This document shows positions 1 to 8,164 of a stretch of 22,302 bases of DNA, in pieces (position 1 is the first letter of the stretch; every line of letters begins with the position of its first letter). This DNA is from CAZDJQ01 sp964505765. Lineage in GTDB: Bacteria > Patescibacteriota > Microgenomatia > UBA12405 > JAHJSD01. A program made the translations under genes and the position numbers. The notes beneath the pieces were generated by a model. It was not told the origin of the DNA. It saw only the letters and a program-made list of their open reading frames with translations, and searched no databases. The stretch covers positions 1 to 22,302 of the forward strand of contig CAZDJQ010000012.1 in the NCBI GenBank assembly GCA_964505765.1, in the 5' to 3' direction.

Positions 1-163
1 ATTTAACCTGATGGCCTTGCTGATCAAGCATAGTCGCCGCATAGGCCGGGACCATAGGATAAGCAGTCCACGGTGTGTGTCCCCATTGAAACTGTCGGTT
101 TTGACCTAAAAAGGGGATACCTTTATTTGATTCAAGCGGTGGGTAACCAATAACTATATTCAT
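1..163 (-). CDS. B12-binding radical SAM protein, N-terminal fragment (runs off left edge)
   Basis: Fifty-four codons can be read from an ATG at 163 to the window edge. The protein starts MNIVIGYPPLESNKG, then has GQNRQFQW at residues 20-27 and a segment with YPMVPAYAATMLDQQGHQV at 35-53. The arrangement 'YPPLES...GxPxLxQNRQFQW...YPxVPAxAATxLxxxGxxV' is typical of the N-terminal cobalamin-binding domain of B12-dependent radical SAM proteins. The radical SAM core and its CxxxCxxC motif would lie outside the window. The start overlaps the stop of the sulfotransferase gene by one base (TAATG), so the two are probably co-transcribed and translationally coupled. Substrate unknown; such enzymes often methylate or rearrange lipids, sugars or cofactors. 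Confidence 0.75.
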   Translation of the reverse strand, partial: MNIVIGYPPLESNKGIPFLGQNRQFQWGHTPWTAYPMVPAYAATMLDQQGHQVK

Positions 164-1014
164 TATTTTAACCAGTGACTTAAGTCGCGATTAATCAATT
201 TAGCTGTTTTTTCAATGTCTTTTTTATAATAATCAATTAATTTTCTTCTCGTTTGACTCTTCATCGGTGGATATTTTCTATTTTTGCTATTAATGTTTTC
301 GTATAAATTAACTATTTTTTTATGAATACCCATCTTTCTAAGAAAGTCAAAATAGAAACCTTTTTTATGCAACACTTGGACTGATTCAACCATTTTCCAT
401 AATAGCTTGGAACGCACCCGTCGGGAAGAATTTACTACTTCTTTTAAACTATCTGGTTTAAATTCATGATTAACTTCTAAAAAAGAATAAAGATCTTTGA
501 TTACTTTAACCGGGTTATCTATGATATCCTTATAAAGGATAATCTTCACTTTATCTTTATTAAAATTATTAAAAATAGATTTTAACCCCTGGTAGTAAAA
601 ACCATTTTCAAAAAAATCATTTTTATTGACAAACTCTTTTTCAAAGGACAAATATTTTTCATTTCGTCTGCCTTCAACATACCAGTAAAGGGAATAAACC
701 ATATCAGCCGGGTTTCTTAAACTGGCAATAATTTTTGCTTGAGGGAAATGCTTTTTAATCCGTTTTACTGCTTTAGGATCATACATATAGCTGACTGAGA
801 TCTCTCCAAGTATTTTGTTAGTATCATAAAAATAGCTTTTATAATATTTAAGACCGCGATTATATTTTCTTTGATAATTAAAAAAGTTAACTTCTTTTAT
901 TTTAGAAAAACATATTTCAGGATGTTCTCTTAAGCAAGTAGAAACCCAAGTTGTTGCTGCTCTTGGAGTTCCGACACCGATGAAATCAACTTTAAAATCT
1001 TTAGTCTTTGTCAT
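163..1014 (-). CDS. Sulfotransferase family protein (PAPS-dependent)
   Basis: A 283-residue protein predicted to move sulfate from PAPS to a hydroxyl or amine, here plausibly on a glycan. The 5'-phosphosulfate-binding loop is GTPRAATTW at residues 15-23; family members usually have PKSGTTW or GxxRxGTTxL, so an Ala replaces the usual Gly. It is followed by HPEI (31-34) and KEVNFF (40-45), which corresponds to the KExHFF segment. The 3'-phosphate-binding site is LRNPADMVYSLY at 99-110. No signal peptide or membrane span is seen, so it is probably cytoplasmic. I chose the ATG at 1014 because the longer open frame (to 1125) runs into the divergent GT2 gene and lacks family similarity, while a -10-like TATACT lies 7 nt upstream of this ATG. 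AT-richer than most genes here. The radical SAM gene follows directly. Confidence 0.85.
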   Translation of the reverse strand: MTKTKDFKVDFIGVGTPRAATTWVSTCLREHPEICFSKIKEVNFFNYQRKYNRGLKYYKSYFYDTNKILGEISVSYMYDPKAVKRIKKHFPQAKIIASLRNPADMVYSLYWYVEGRRNEKYLSFEKEFVNKNDFFENGFYYQGLKSIFNNFNKDKVKIILYKDIIDNPVKVIKDLYSFLEVNHEFKPDSLKEVVNSSRRVRSKLLWKMVESVQVLHKKGFYFDFLRKMGIHKKIVNLYENINSKNRKYPPMKSQTRRKLIDYYKKDIEKTAKLINRDLSHWLK

Positions 1015-1021
1015 TTTTTTA

Positions 1022-1027
1022 AGTATA
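1022..1027 (-). promoter_or_regulatory. -10 box of sulfotransferase gene, probably leaderless
   Basis: TATACT on the minus strand, separated from the ATG at 1014 by 7 nt (TAAAAAA). A transcript starting at the normal distance would begin at or next to the ATG. No convincing -35 hexamer. Confidence 0.5.
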
Positions 1028-1042
1028 ACATTACTAATATTG

Positions 1043-1048
1043 TATAAT
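1043..1048 (+). promoter_or_regulatory. -10 box of the rightward glycan operon, probably leaderless
   Basis: A perfect TATAAT, 6 nt before the ATG at 1055, so the expected transcription start is the A of the start codon. It shares a 40-bp intergenic region with the divergent -10 box at 1022-1027. No good -35 hexamer. Confidence 0.6.
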
Positions 1049-1054
1049 GTTTTT

Positions 1055-2050
1055 ATGCGTACGGTTAGTGTAATCATGGCCACTTTAAACAGCGGCAATA
1101 TCTTAGATTCCTGCTTGTCCAGCATCCGCAGCCAAAATTATGACCAAGACAAAATTGAAATAATTGCTGCTGACGGCGGGTCAACTGACGGCACAAAAAA
1201 AATTATAAAGAAGTACGGTGGCAAAATTATCCCGGAACAAACCGGCAGTCCAGAAGCCGCCAAGGGAGTTGCGCTGAAACAGGCTCAAAATGAGTTAATT
1301 TTAGAAATAGATGAAGACAACATTCTTCCCAATAAAAACTGGCTGGCTGAAATGACTGCATGTTTTGATAAAGAACCGGATATCGTCGGCTGTTATCCCT
1401 GGCGCTACACCCACTGCCGCGACGATAAACTTTTAAACCGCTATTTTTCGCTTTTTGGTGTTAATGATCCGGTGGCCTGGTTTATGGGCAAAGCCGACCG
1501 CCAATCTTATTTGCCATCAAAAAGTAAATATAAGTTGGCCGGCAAGGCAGTTGACAAAGGAGATTACTTTTTAGTTGAATTTACTCCCCAAAATTTACCA
1601 ACCGTCGGCGCTAACGGCTTTTTAATTAAAAGAAATCAACTGATCAAGGCCCAAGTAGACCCAAAGCATTTTTTCCACATCGATGTTAATATGGATTTAG
1701 TCAAAAAAGGATTTAATCAATACGCCGTGGTTAAAAACGATATTATCCACGCCAGTGGTGAAAAAATCATTAAATATTTTAAGAAACGATACCGTTACTG
1801 GAATGAGCTTTATTATCGCGATAACAGCCGCCGGCGTTATTCTATCTGTAAATTTCCTGATGACAGTCTTAAAATCAGTGCTTATTCTTTATACTCGTTA
1901 AGCGTTATTTTTCCCTTAATCACTTCGATAAAAGGGTTCATATTTTTACCTGATCCGGCCTGGTTCTTACATCCGTTAGTTTGTCTAGGGATTTTTTGGA
2001 TATATTTTATTTCGGTTATCAAAAGTTGGTTTTACAATTTGTTTAAATGA
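1055..2050 (+). CDS. GT2 family glycosyltransferase with C-terminal membrane helices
   Basis: A 331-residue GT-A fold inverting glycosyltransferase. The N-terminus shows the GT2 signature: SVIMATLNSG at 4-13, AADGGSTDGT at 38-47 for the nucleotide-sugar, and a DxD-type metal site DED at 86-88 (LEIDEDN). Two hydrophobic helices near the C-terminus (around 285-327) suggest attachment to the inner membrane. The start at 1055 is chosen over an in-frame ATG at 980: the GT2 fold begins exactly here, a TATAAT lies 6 nt upstream, and the earlier start would overlap the divergent sulfotransferase gene. First gene of the rightward operon; its TGA overlaps the next ATG (ATGA). Sugar donor and acceptor cannot be told from sequence. 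Confidence 0.9.
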   Translation: MRTVSVIMATLNSGNILDSCLSSIRSQNYDQDKIEIIAADGGSTDGTKKIIKKYGGKIIPEQTGSPEAAKGVALKQAQNELILEIDEDNILPNKNWLAEMTACFDKEPDIVGCYPWRYTHCRDDKLLNRYFSLFGVNDPVAWFMGKADRQSYLPSKSKYKLAGKAVDKGDYFLVEFTPQNLPTVGANGFLIKRNQLIKAQVDPKHFFHIDVNMDLVKKGFNQYAVVKNDIIHASGEKIIKYFKKRYRYWNELYYRDNSRRRYSICKFPDDSLKISAYSLYSLSVIFPLITSIKGFIFLPDPAWFLHPLVCLGIFWIYFISVIKSWFYNLFK

Positions 2051-2991
2051 AATTATCTATTGTTATTATCACCTACAATCGGGCAGAAGCATTGGATCAA
2101 TGCTTAGCCAGTTTAGTTGATCAAAGCTTTAAAAAATTTGAAGTAATTATAGTTGACGGCAATTCTCAGGATAATACTAATCAAGTAATAGATAGTTATT
2201 ATCACCAGCTGGATATAAAAAAACATATCAATGAAACCCCAAGCATTGCCAAGCTTAGAGATTACGGCTGGCGCCGAGCTTCAGGCAGATATATTGCCTG
2301 GATAGACGATGATGTTGTTACTACTCCCGGTTGGGCTGAAGAAATCGTTTCTACATTAGATGAAAATAAAAGTATTGGCGGGGTCAGCGGACCGACTCTA
2401 GTTAGAAAAGAACTAATTAAAAATAGGGATGTGTTTAAACTTTATAATCAGAACGGACCGATAGCTAAATTGTGGAAAAATTTCTTTTTAGAGGGTAAAG
2501 CCCACCAACCCGGATTGATTTTAAAGAACGGCTGGTGGACTCCGGGATCCAACTTTCCTTCCGCAAAAGAGATAAAAGGTCTAAAAGAAGTTGATTATTT
2601 AGAGCCTTGCAACATGACTTATCGTCGCAAGCTAGTAAAAGAAGTAAATGGATTTGATCATGATTATTATAAAGAACAGAGTGAAACGGATATTGCCTTT
2701 AGAATTAGAAATTTGGGCGTTAAATTAGCATTTAACCCCCAAGCAGTTGTTTATCATAATATTTCCCAAGCCGGCTCCTACTCCGGCCGGACCGCCGCCA
2801 AAGAACGGATGATTGATTTTTATAGGTTTTATTTCCGCCACGTTTATCAGCCAAAATATATTTTTAGGTTTCTAGCAATCGTTCTTTTCCAGAATTTATA
2901 TTACACTTATAAAGCCATCTCCGACAGAAATTTATCTTGGCTTGGAAGCTGGCTGGGGTCAGTTATTGGGTTCGAGTTCTTATTTGAATGA
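2047..2991 (+). CDS. GT2 family glycosyltransferase
   Basis: A 314-residue GT-A glycosyltransferase. MKLSIVIITYNRAEALDQCL is the GT2 N-terminal strand-helix; IIVDGNSQDNT at 34-44 binds the nucleotide; the metal-binding site is DDD at 87-89 (AWIDDDV). A later segment FDHDYYKEQSETDIAFRIR supplies the acidic residues expected for the catalytic base region. The last 50 residues are hydrophobic and aromatic, with perhaps one membrane-associated helix. Start and stop overlap both neighbours as ATGA, with no Shine-Dalgarno site, so translation is probably coupled. Base composition is intermediate between the first operon gene and the AT-richer genes that follow. Confidence 0.9.
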   Translation: MKLSIVIITYNRAEALDQCLASLVDQSFKKFEVIIVDGNSQDNTNQVIDSYYHQLDIKKHINETPSIAKLRDYGWRRASGRYIAWIDDDVVTTPGWAEEIVSTLDENKSIGGVSGPTLVRKELIKNRDVFKLYNQNGPIAKLWKNFFLEGKAHQPGLILKNGWWTPGSNFPSAKEIKGLKEVDYLEPCNMTYRRKLVKEVNGFDHDYYKEQSETDIAFRIRNLGVKLAFNPQAVVYHNISQAGSYSGRTAAKERMIDFYRFYFRHVYQPKYIFRFLAIVLFQNLYYTYKAISDRNLSWLGSWLGSVIGFEFLFE

Positions 2992-4034
2992 AAATAGGTA
3001 TTAATTGGAGACTTGTTGATCAAAATCAACCAACTGGCGTTCAGAATTATACTACTAATCTTTATAAAACAATTAAATATATAGATAAGAATAATGAGTA
3101 TATAAAGCTATCTAGTAATTTACCTGACAATTTAATGTTTAATTCTTATTTTGATAACTGGAAAATAAAAAGTAAATTAAAAAAGGTAAATCTTTATCAT
3201 TCCCCTGCAATAACTTTACCCTTAGGACAAAAAGTTTGCTTTTATGTCTGTACAATTCATGATCTTGCCTTTAAAGCTTTTCCTCATTGGGGCAGCAAGC
3301 TTTTCTTGAGTTATTATGATTTCACCGTTAAAAACGCCCTTAAAAAAGCAGATACTATAATTGTTGATTCTAAATTTACAAGAACAGAATTGAAAAAATA
3401 TTATGACACCAAAGGAGTTGATTTGAAAATTATCCCCTTAGGGGTAAATAGATACTTTTTTGAAAAAGAAAGTAAAATTTATTTAAATAAGGTTAAGAAG
3501 AAATATAATTTAACACGAAAACAAGTTATTTTCGCCAATAGTGCTCATAGTCAAAGGAAAAATGTTGTCTCATTAATTAAAGCCTTTAAACAAACTAATC
3601 TACCAAAGGATGTAGTTTTATTAATCGCTGGATACAAAAATAAGCCTGATTATTTAACTTCTGATTTATCTAACCAAATATTCCCTTTAGGATATTTACC
3701 AAAAAGAGAAATCAGAGCTATTTATCAAATTTGTGATTTATTTGTTTATCCCTCTGTTTATGAAGGTTTTGGCTTACCAATTTTAGAAGCAATGGCAAGT
3801 AACGCAATCGTACTCACTTCAAACATCCCACCATTACAAGAACTTGTTCCTAACAAGAAATTGCGCTTTGATCCACGGGACATTAACCAAATAAGCAGGA
3901 AGATTAATTATTACTTGGCAATTTCTAGTGAAGATGAAAAAAAAATTAAAAAAGAATATCGGTCAATTTTAGAAGAGCATCAATGGGAAAAGACAGCTAA
4001 AAAAACATTAAACGTGTTTAAAAAATTTAAATGA
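2988..4034 (+). CDS. GT4 family glycosyltransferase
   Basis: A 348-residue retaining GT-B glycosyltransferase. The N-terminal Rossmann domain has a glycine-containing acceptor loop (PTGVQNYT, 15-22) and IHD at 90-92. The C-terminal donor domain has SQRKN at 188-192 and the EX7E motif EGFGLPILE at 259-267, which contacts the donor sugar. No membrane span; probably a peripheral cytoplasmic enzyme extending a lipid-linked glycan. It overlaps its upstream and downstream neighbours by ATGA. Composition drops sharply compared with the operon start; for example 3361-3420 has 16 G/C in 60 bases. Confidence 0.92.
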   Translation: MKIGINWRLVDQNQPTGVQNYTTNLYKTIKYIDKNNEYIKLSSNLPDNLMFNSYFDNWKIKSKLKKVNLYHSPAITLPLGQKVCFYVCTIHDLAFKAFPHWGSKLFLSYYDFTVKNALKKADTIIVDSKFTRTELKKYYDTKGVDLKIIPLGVNRYFFEKESKIYLNKVKKKYNLTRKQVIFANSAHSQRKNVVSLIKAFKQTNLPKDVVLLIAGYKNKPDYLTSDLSNQIFPLGYLPKREIRAIYQICDLFVYPSVYEGFGLPILEAMASNAIVLTSNIPPLQELVPNKKLRFDPRDINQISRKINYYLAISSEDEKKIKKEYRSILEEHQWEKTAKKTLNVFKKFK

Positions 4035-4645
4035 TTTTTAAAAAAAGCAAGGACTTTCAAGAGTATTTACGAGTTTTGTCACCTAAAATCATTAATTTAA
4101 TTGAAAAATCTAACAAAATTGCTGACGTAGGTTGTGGAACAGGTAACTTTCTTAATTTGTTACATACAGAATTTGATAAATCCAAAAAATCCGTTTTCGG
4201 TTATGATTTGTCTCCAAAATATATTAAAAAAGCAAAAAGAAAATTTCCTCATTGTTATCAAAAAGATTTCAACGAAAAACTAAGAATGGAAAAAAAATTT
4301 GATTTAGTTTTTACGTTTGATGTCATTGAACATTTAAAAAATCCTTATCTTTTTTTAAGCAACATTAAGAAAATGTTAGTAAAAAAGGGTAATTTAGTAG
4401 TTACCACCCCTAACCTAAATTCTTTATCTTTTAAATTTCAAGGAGAAAACTGGTTTGGATTCCATGATAAAGAACACAAGATCCTATATACTCCGCAATC
4501 ATTAAAATATTTATTAGAAAAAACAGGCTTTAAACTTAAGTTACTTAAAACCAGCTCAACTACGCGGTGTAAAACATATAATAGTCTAATTTCATTAACT
4601 GATAAAGGTGGCGAAATTGTTATTTTAGCCCAGAAAAATGAATAA
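4031..4645 (+). CDS. Class I SAM-dependent methyltransferase
   Basis: A 204-residue Rossmann methyltransferase of the Methyltransf_11/23 (UbiG-like) type. Motif I is IADVGCGTGNF at 30-40, the acidic ribose-binding residue is in FGYDLS (56-61), and motif IV is FDVIEHL at 96-102. VVTTPNLNS corresponds to the post-motif strand, and the closing HKILYTPQSLKYLLEKTGF region is common in methyltransferases from surface-polysaccharide clusters. It is short, with no acceptor-specific extra domain. Between two GT4 genes it most likely methylates a sugar hydroxyl or caps a glycan; this role is inferred from position. The next gene starts 8 nt before its stop. Confidence 0.88.
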   Translation: MIFKKSKDFQEYLRVLSPKIINLIEKSNKIADVGCGTGNFLNLLHTEFDKSKKSVFGYDLSPKYIKKAKRKFPHCYQKDFNEKLRMEKKFDLVFTFDVIEHLKNPYLFLSNIKKMLVKKGNLVVTTPNLNSLSFKFQGENWFGFHDKEHKILYTPQSLKYLLEKTGFKLKLLKTSSTTRCKTYNSLISLTDKGGEIVILAQKNE

Positions 4646-5765
4646 AACAGTCACTATTTACAATCTTGGTAGTGCAAATAAAGAGTTGTTAAGTAAGAAA
4701 ATAAATTACTGGCAAGCTAAGGGGGTCAAGGCTAGGCTGGTTTGTCCTAAAAAAGAAAAGCGATTTTTTAAAAAAGTAGTTAATGATGTCGAACTTTTAC
4801 CGATCCCCAATGCGGGATCTGCAACTAATAAACTTTCTTTTATTTTTGTCAGGTTCAAAAGAACTATTTTAACTGCTTTTTTAAGTCGAAAAATTTCTAA
4901 CACTGATGTGCTCTACTCCATTTCTTCTGTTTTGGACTTAGTGTTATTACCCTTTTTTATTAAACTCTTCAAACCTAAAATTATGTGGACAACTCTTTAT
5001 GAAAACCATGTCGAACTTAGTGGACAAGGTAATTTTATTATTCGATTATTAGCTTATATCTTTCACTTAATTGCTAGACAATTAATTAGAAGAGTGGATA
5101 CAATTTTTGTTATTTCTCCCAAGCTTAAAAGAGATTTAGTTAATTTAGGATATAATCCCGAGAAACTTGTAATTACCGGAAATGCAATAAATACTAAAGC
5201 AATAGAACTAGCTTTAAAACATAAAAAGTATGAATATGATGGTTTATTTATGGGCCGGCTTGATCCCCAAAAGGGTGTTTTTGATTTACTAAAAATTACC
5301 CAAAAAATTAAAAATGAGTTTCCTAAATTTAAATTAATAATAGCTGGTAGAGGCTTAGCCAATGTTGAGGATAAATTAAAATTAAAAATTAAAAATATGA
5401 ATCTTACAAATAATGTAAAATTAGTGGGTTACATTAGTGGGAATGCCAAATATAAGCTTTTAGTTAACTCAAAAGTATTTATATTTCCAAGTTATAAAGA
5501 AAGTTTTGGAGTTTCTTTACTGGAGGCAGTTACTAGTGGTACAACAGCAATAGCTTATGATTTACCCGTTTATAGTGATATTTATCAAAACAATGAAATT
5601 AAAACTGTTCCTAAAGGTAAAGCGATACAATTAGCTCAAAAGGTAATTGAAACATTAAAAGAAAAAGATTATGAAAACAAACGAGGCTTACAACTTTTGA
5701 AAAGTAAAAAATACTCATATGAACGTATTTCTAATATTGAATTAGAAAGTTTCTTTACCAGCTAG
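4638..5765 (+). CDS. GT4 family glycosyltransferase
   Basis: A 375-residue GT-B glycosyltransferase. The donor domain carries GRLDPQKG at 206-213, the usual 'GRL...KG' start of the GT4 C-terminal half, and the EX7E motif ESFGVSLLE at 288-296. The N-terminal domain has a hydrophobic stretch (about 97-112) that could be a membrane-binding surface. It is the last gene of the first rightward run; 62 bp follow before the next start. Strongly AT-rich like its two upstream neighbours, unlike the genes after it, so 2988-5765 may have a different origin from the rest of the cluster. Confidence 0.92.
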   Translation: MNKTVTIYNLGSANKELLSKKINYWQAKGVKARLVCPKKEKRFFKKVVNDVELLPIPNAGSATNKLSFIFVRFKRTILTAFLSRKISNTDVLYSISSVLDLVLLPFFIKLFKPKIMWTTLYENHVELSGQGNFIIRLLAYIFHLIARQLIRRVDTIFVISPKLKRDLVNLGYNPEKLVITGNAINTKAIELALKHKKYEYDGLFMGRLDPQKGVFDLLKITQKIKNEFPKFKLIIAGRGLANVEDKLKLKIKNMNLTNNVKLVGYISGNAKYKLLVNSKVFIFPSYKESFGVSLLEAVTSGTTAIAYDLPVYSDIYQNNEIKTVPKGKAIQLAQKVIETLKEKDYENKRGLQLLKSKKYSYERISNIELESFFTS

Positions 5766-5811
5766 TTTTTAAAAAAAACGGCGGGGAAGAAAAGCTTTGG
5801 AAAAAAATTTT

Positions 5812-5820
5812 TGCTAAAAT
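5812..5820 (+). promoter_or_regulatory. Extended -10 promoter of the GT-C/TPR gene, probably leaderless
   Basis: TGCTAAAAT is an extended -10 (TGn + TAAAAT) placed 7 nt before the ATG at 5828. The same 9-mer precedes the gene starting at 20766. The rest of the 5766-5827 gap is A/T-rich runs with no convincing hairpin. Confidence 0.55.
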
Positions 5821-5827
5821 AGAATTA

Positions 5828-7504
5828 ATGCCGTTAACCAAGAATCAAAAGAAACACATCAAAAAATATGCAGCGGAGCGGGATTTGTCTACTATTTCAA
5901 AAGCAATTGGGGTAGATAAAAACGAAGTTTTAGTCTACTTAAAAGAAATTTCGCCAGAAAAAAAATTTAAGCTGAAAAAATGGATAATCAATCATTACTT
6001 TCAGTTAATAATTCTTGGATTATTTGTAATAATTGGTTATGTAAATACGATCGACAATGCCTTTTTATCTGATGACATTAAAGGAATTCTCCTAAATGAA
6101 CAAATTGGAAAATTTGAATCTATTACCAATAATCCCCGCACCTTAGTTAAAACATCGCTTTATTTTATTTTGGTTAACGTTTTCGGCCGGACTCCCGAGC
6201 CCTTTCATTTGCTCAATATGTTGTTTCATTTATTAAACACTTTGACCTTGTTTTTCTTATTAAAATTACTTTTTGAAAAAGGCAAAACCCCAATAATAGC
6301 CGCCAGTTTATTTGCGGTTCATCCAATTCTAACTGAAGCGGTTACCTGGATTTCCGGCGGTTATTTTGTCTATTCCGCCTTTTTTGTATTGGCCAGCTTC
6401 AGCGCCTATATTATTTCTAAACGTAATAAAAATAAATTTTGTTACTGGTTATCGGTCGGTCTATTTTTTCTTGGTTTAGAAACAACTGAAAAAGTGGTCG
6501 CTTTCCCTGGCGTCTTACTTTTTTATGAATTAGCTCTAGGTTCGCTAAAAAAGAATTGGAAAAAGCTGATTCCCTTTTTCGGTTTGTCATCTATCTGGGT
6601 CCTGCATTTAATTGGGATGATCCCCCAGCGGATTGAAACTTTAGAAACTAGATACTACCAAAAAACTAAACTTCAAAATCCCTTACGACAAATTCCAGTC
6701 GCCATTACAACTTATTTACAATTATTCTTCTGGCCGGACAAGTTAACTCTCTATCAATCTGAAGTTAATATTCTAACTATGACTGAACTCTATATCCGTA
6801 TCGGAATTTTCTTCTCCTGCGCGGCCGGGACAATTTATGCTTATTTCAAAAATAAAAAAGTTTTCTTTTGGCTAATGTTTTCCCCGATTATTCTCTCTCC
6901 GATGCTGACTCCCTTCGGCATTTCCTGGCTGGTAGCGGAAAGATATATTTACTTAGCCATAATCGGAGTAATTGTGGTAGTTGCTATCGGGATAAATTAT
7001 TTAAATAATTTAAAGATATATAAAAACTTAGCGCTGATAATCTTTTTTAGTTTAATTATTCCCGCCTTAACTATTCGAACTATTGTCAGGAATAATGACT
7101 GGCAGAATCAAGATACATTATGGCTGGCCGCCGCTAGAACCAGTCCTCACAGCCCTCAGAATCATAACAACTTAGGTGACTTATACGGAAGAAAAAAACA
7201 GTGGGATAAATCTATTCAATATTTTAAGAGGGCGATTGAGCTTAACCCCCAGTACGCAGATGCCATGCATAATCTCGCTAATATCTACTGGCAAACTGGA
7301 GAAATTGACAAGGCAGTTGAATATTATCAGCAGGCGCTTGAACATAATCCAATGATTTGGCAGTCGCACCAAAATTTGGCCGCCATTTATTATGACCAAA
7401 AAGATTTTGACCAAGCAAAACAGCATCTGGAAAAACTGCTGGAACTTTATCCCGGCCATGAAAAAGGCAGGAAATTGTTAAATCAATTAAAGAACAATGA
7501 ATAA
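5828..7504 (+). CDS. GT-C (PMT/TMTC-like) membrane glycosyltransferase with N-terminal HTH-like segment and C-terminal TPRs
   Basis: A 558-residue protein in three parts. Residues 1-45 are basic and helical, with a helix-turn-helix look (LSTISKAIGVDKNEVLVYL). A multi-span membrane region from about 56 to 425 begins with a GT-C-type first extracytoplasmic loop containing the acidic pair in FLSDDI. Residues 440-545 hold three TPRs, starting NNLGDLYGRKKQWDKSIQYF, then NLANIYWQTGEIDKAVEYY and NLAAIYYDQKDFDQAKQHL. The layout resembles the eukaryotic TMTC O-mannosyltransferases. Expected activity is sugar transfer from a polyprenyl-phosphate donor at the outer face; the TPRs would bind an acceptor protein. 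The kinase gene starts before its stop codon, so the two are co-translated. Donor sugar unknown. Confidence 0.8.
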   Translation: MPLTKNQKKHIKKYAAERDLSTISKAIGVDKNEVLVYLKEISPEKKFKLKKWIINHYFQLIILGLFVIIGYVNTIDNAFLSDDIKGILLNEQIGKFESITNNPRTLVKTSLYFILVNVFGRTPEPFHLLNMLFHLLNTLTLFFLLKLLFEKGKTPIIAASLFAVHPILTEAVTWISGGYFVYSAFFVLASFSAYIISKRNKNKFCYWLSVGLFFLGLETTEKVVAFPGVLLFYELALGSLKKNWKKLIPFFGLSSIWVLHLIGMIPQRIETLETRYYQKTKLQNPLRQIPVAITTYLQLFFWPDKLTLYQSEVNILTMTELYIRIGIFFSCAAGTIYAYFKNKKVFFWLMFSPIILSPMLTPFGISWLVAERYIYLAIIGVIVVVAIGINYLNNLKIYKNLALIIFFSLIIPALTIRTIVRNNDWQNQDTLWLAAARTSPHSPQNHNNLGDLYGRKKQWDKSIQYFKRAIELNPQYADAMHNLANIYWQTGEIDKAVEYYQQALEHNPMIWQSHQNLAAIYYDQKDFDQAKQHLEKLLELYPGHEKGRKLLNQLKNNE

Positions 7505-8147
7505 AGAAAGAACCGGGTTTGATGTTAACTGGCCGGAAAGATTAGCCTCTTACTCAGAAACTGAGAAATTTTGCCAATATTATCCAAAGTTAAGAGAGAA
7601 ATTAGAATTAAAAACTCCGGAGGAAAAGCCTGATCCGCAAAGAGTCTTCCTTTTCATTGGAACCCCAGGAACGGGAAAATCAACTATATCCGACCTGATT
7701 GCGGATATCCATCCTAGCTTAGTTATCAGAACCGATTGGATATTTTTCGATCAACTAAAAGATGTAATTAGCGATGATTATTACAAAGCTTATGTTTACC
7801 GCCGAGAATTAACTAAACACTTTTTATCGCAGGGATATTCACTTGTTTTGGACTCCAATATTAGAAAAGTAAAAGACCGGAAAGCAATCTATCACTCAGC
7901 TGAAGAAAATCAGGCCCAAAGTGTTCTTCTGCACTTACAATGTCCTATCGATGTTGCAGCAAGAAGAGAAATACTCAAAGGCGGTGAAAGCCGCTCTTTT
8001 GAAGAAAAAAAACAAGGCTTAGAAAAAGCAACCAAAGAAATAGAACCGCCGTCCAGGCTTGACCATCAGCGATCGAAAGTAATTTCATTAAACACTGCCC
8101 TGCCGCTTAAAAATTTATCAGCAAAACTAACCAAATTACTCCGCTAA
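7497..8147 (+). CDS. P-loop kinase (AAA_33 / zeta-toxin-like fold)
   Basis: A 216-residue protein with a Walker A motif GTPGTGKST at 55-63 after a 50-residue N-terminal extension. After it come IRTDWIFFD, which is typical of small-molecule kinases (Asp after the second strand), YVYRRELTKHFLSQGYSLVLDSN (the substrate-side helix and strand) and an arginine-rich lid (AARREILKGG...SFEEKKQG). This is the pattern of AAA_33 kinases, which include zeta toxins and antibiotic or sugar kinases. No antitoxin gene is visible, so a toxin role is unsupported. Overlap of 8 nt with the GT-C/TPR gene suggests a linked function, perhaps phosphorylation of a sugar or nucleotide precursor; that is a guess. Last gene of the rightward run, followed by a terminator hairpin. 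Confidence 0.75.
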   Translation: MNKERTGFDVNWPERLASYSETEKFCQYYPKLREKLELKTPEEKPDPQRVFLFIGTPGTGKSTISDLIADIHPSLVIRTDWIFFDQLKDVISDDYYKAYVYRRELTKHFLSQGYSLVLDSNIRKVKDRKAIYHSAEENQAQSVLLHLQCPIDVAARREILKGGESRSFEEKKQGLEKATKEIEPPSRLDHQRSKVISLNTALPLKNLSAKLTKLLR

Positions 8148-8164
8148 CCCACCTCCCCTCTCCC

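Noticed and set aside
980..1125. Longer starts for the sulfotransferase (to 1125) and first GT2 gene (from 980), which would overlap by 146 bp
   Set aside because: The extra residues show no family similarity, and both inner ATGs have a -10 box 6-7 nt upstream.
2047..2050. Possible TGA recoding (Gracilibacteria/Absconditabacteria code)
   Set aside because: TGA ends several genes in ATGA overlaps exactly where the family domains end, and the long frames need no TGA read-through.
7497..8147. Zeta-type toxin of a toxin-antitoxin pair
   Set aside because: The fold fits, but no small antitoxin gene accompanies it and it is translationally coupled to a glycosyltransferase gene.
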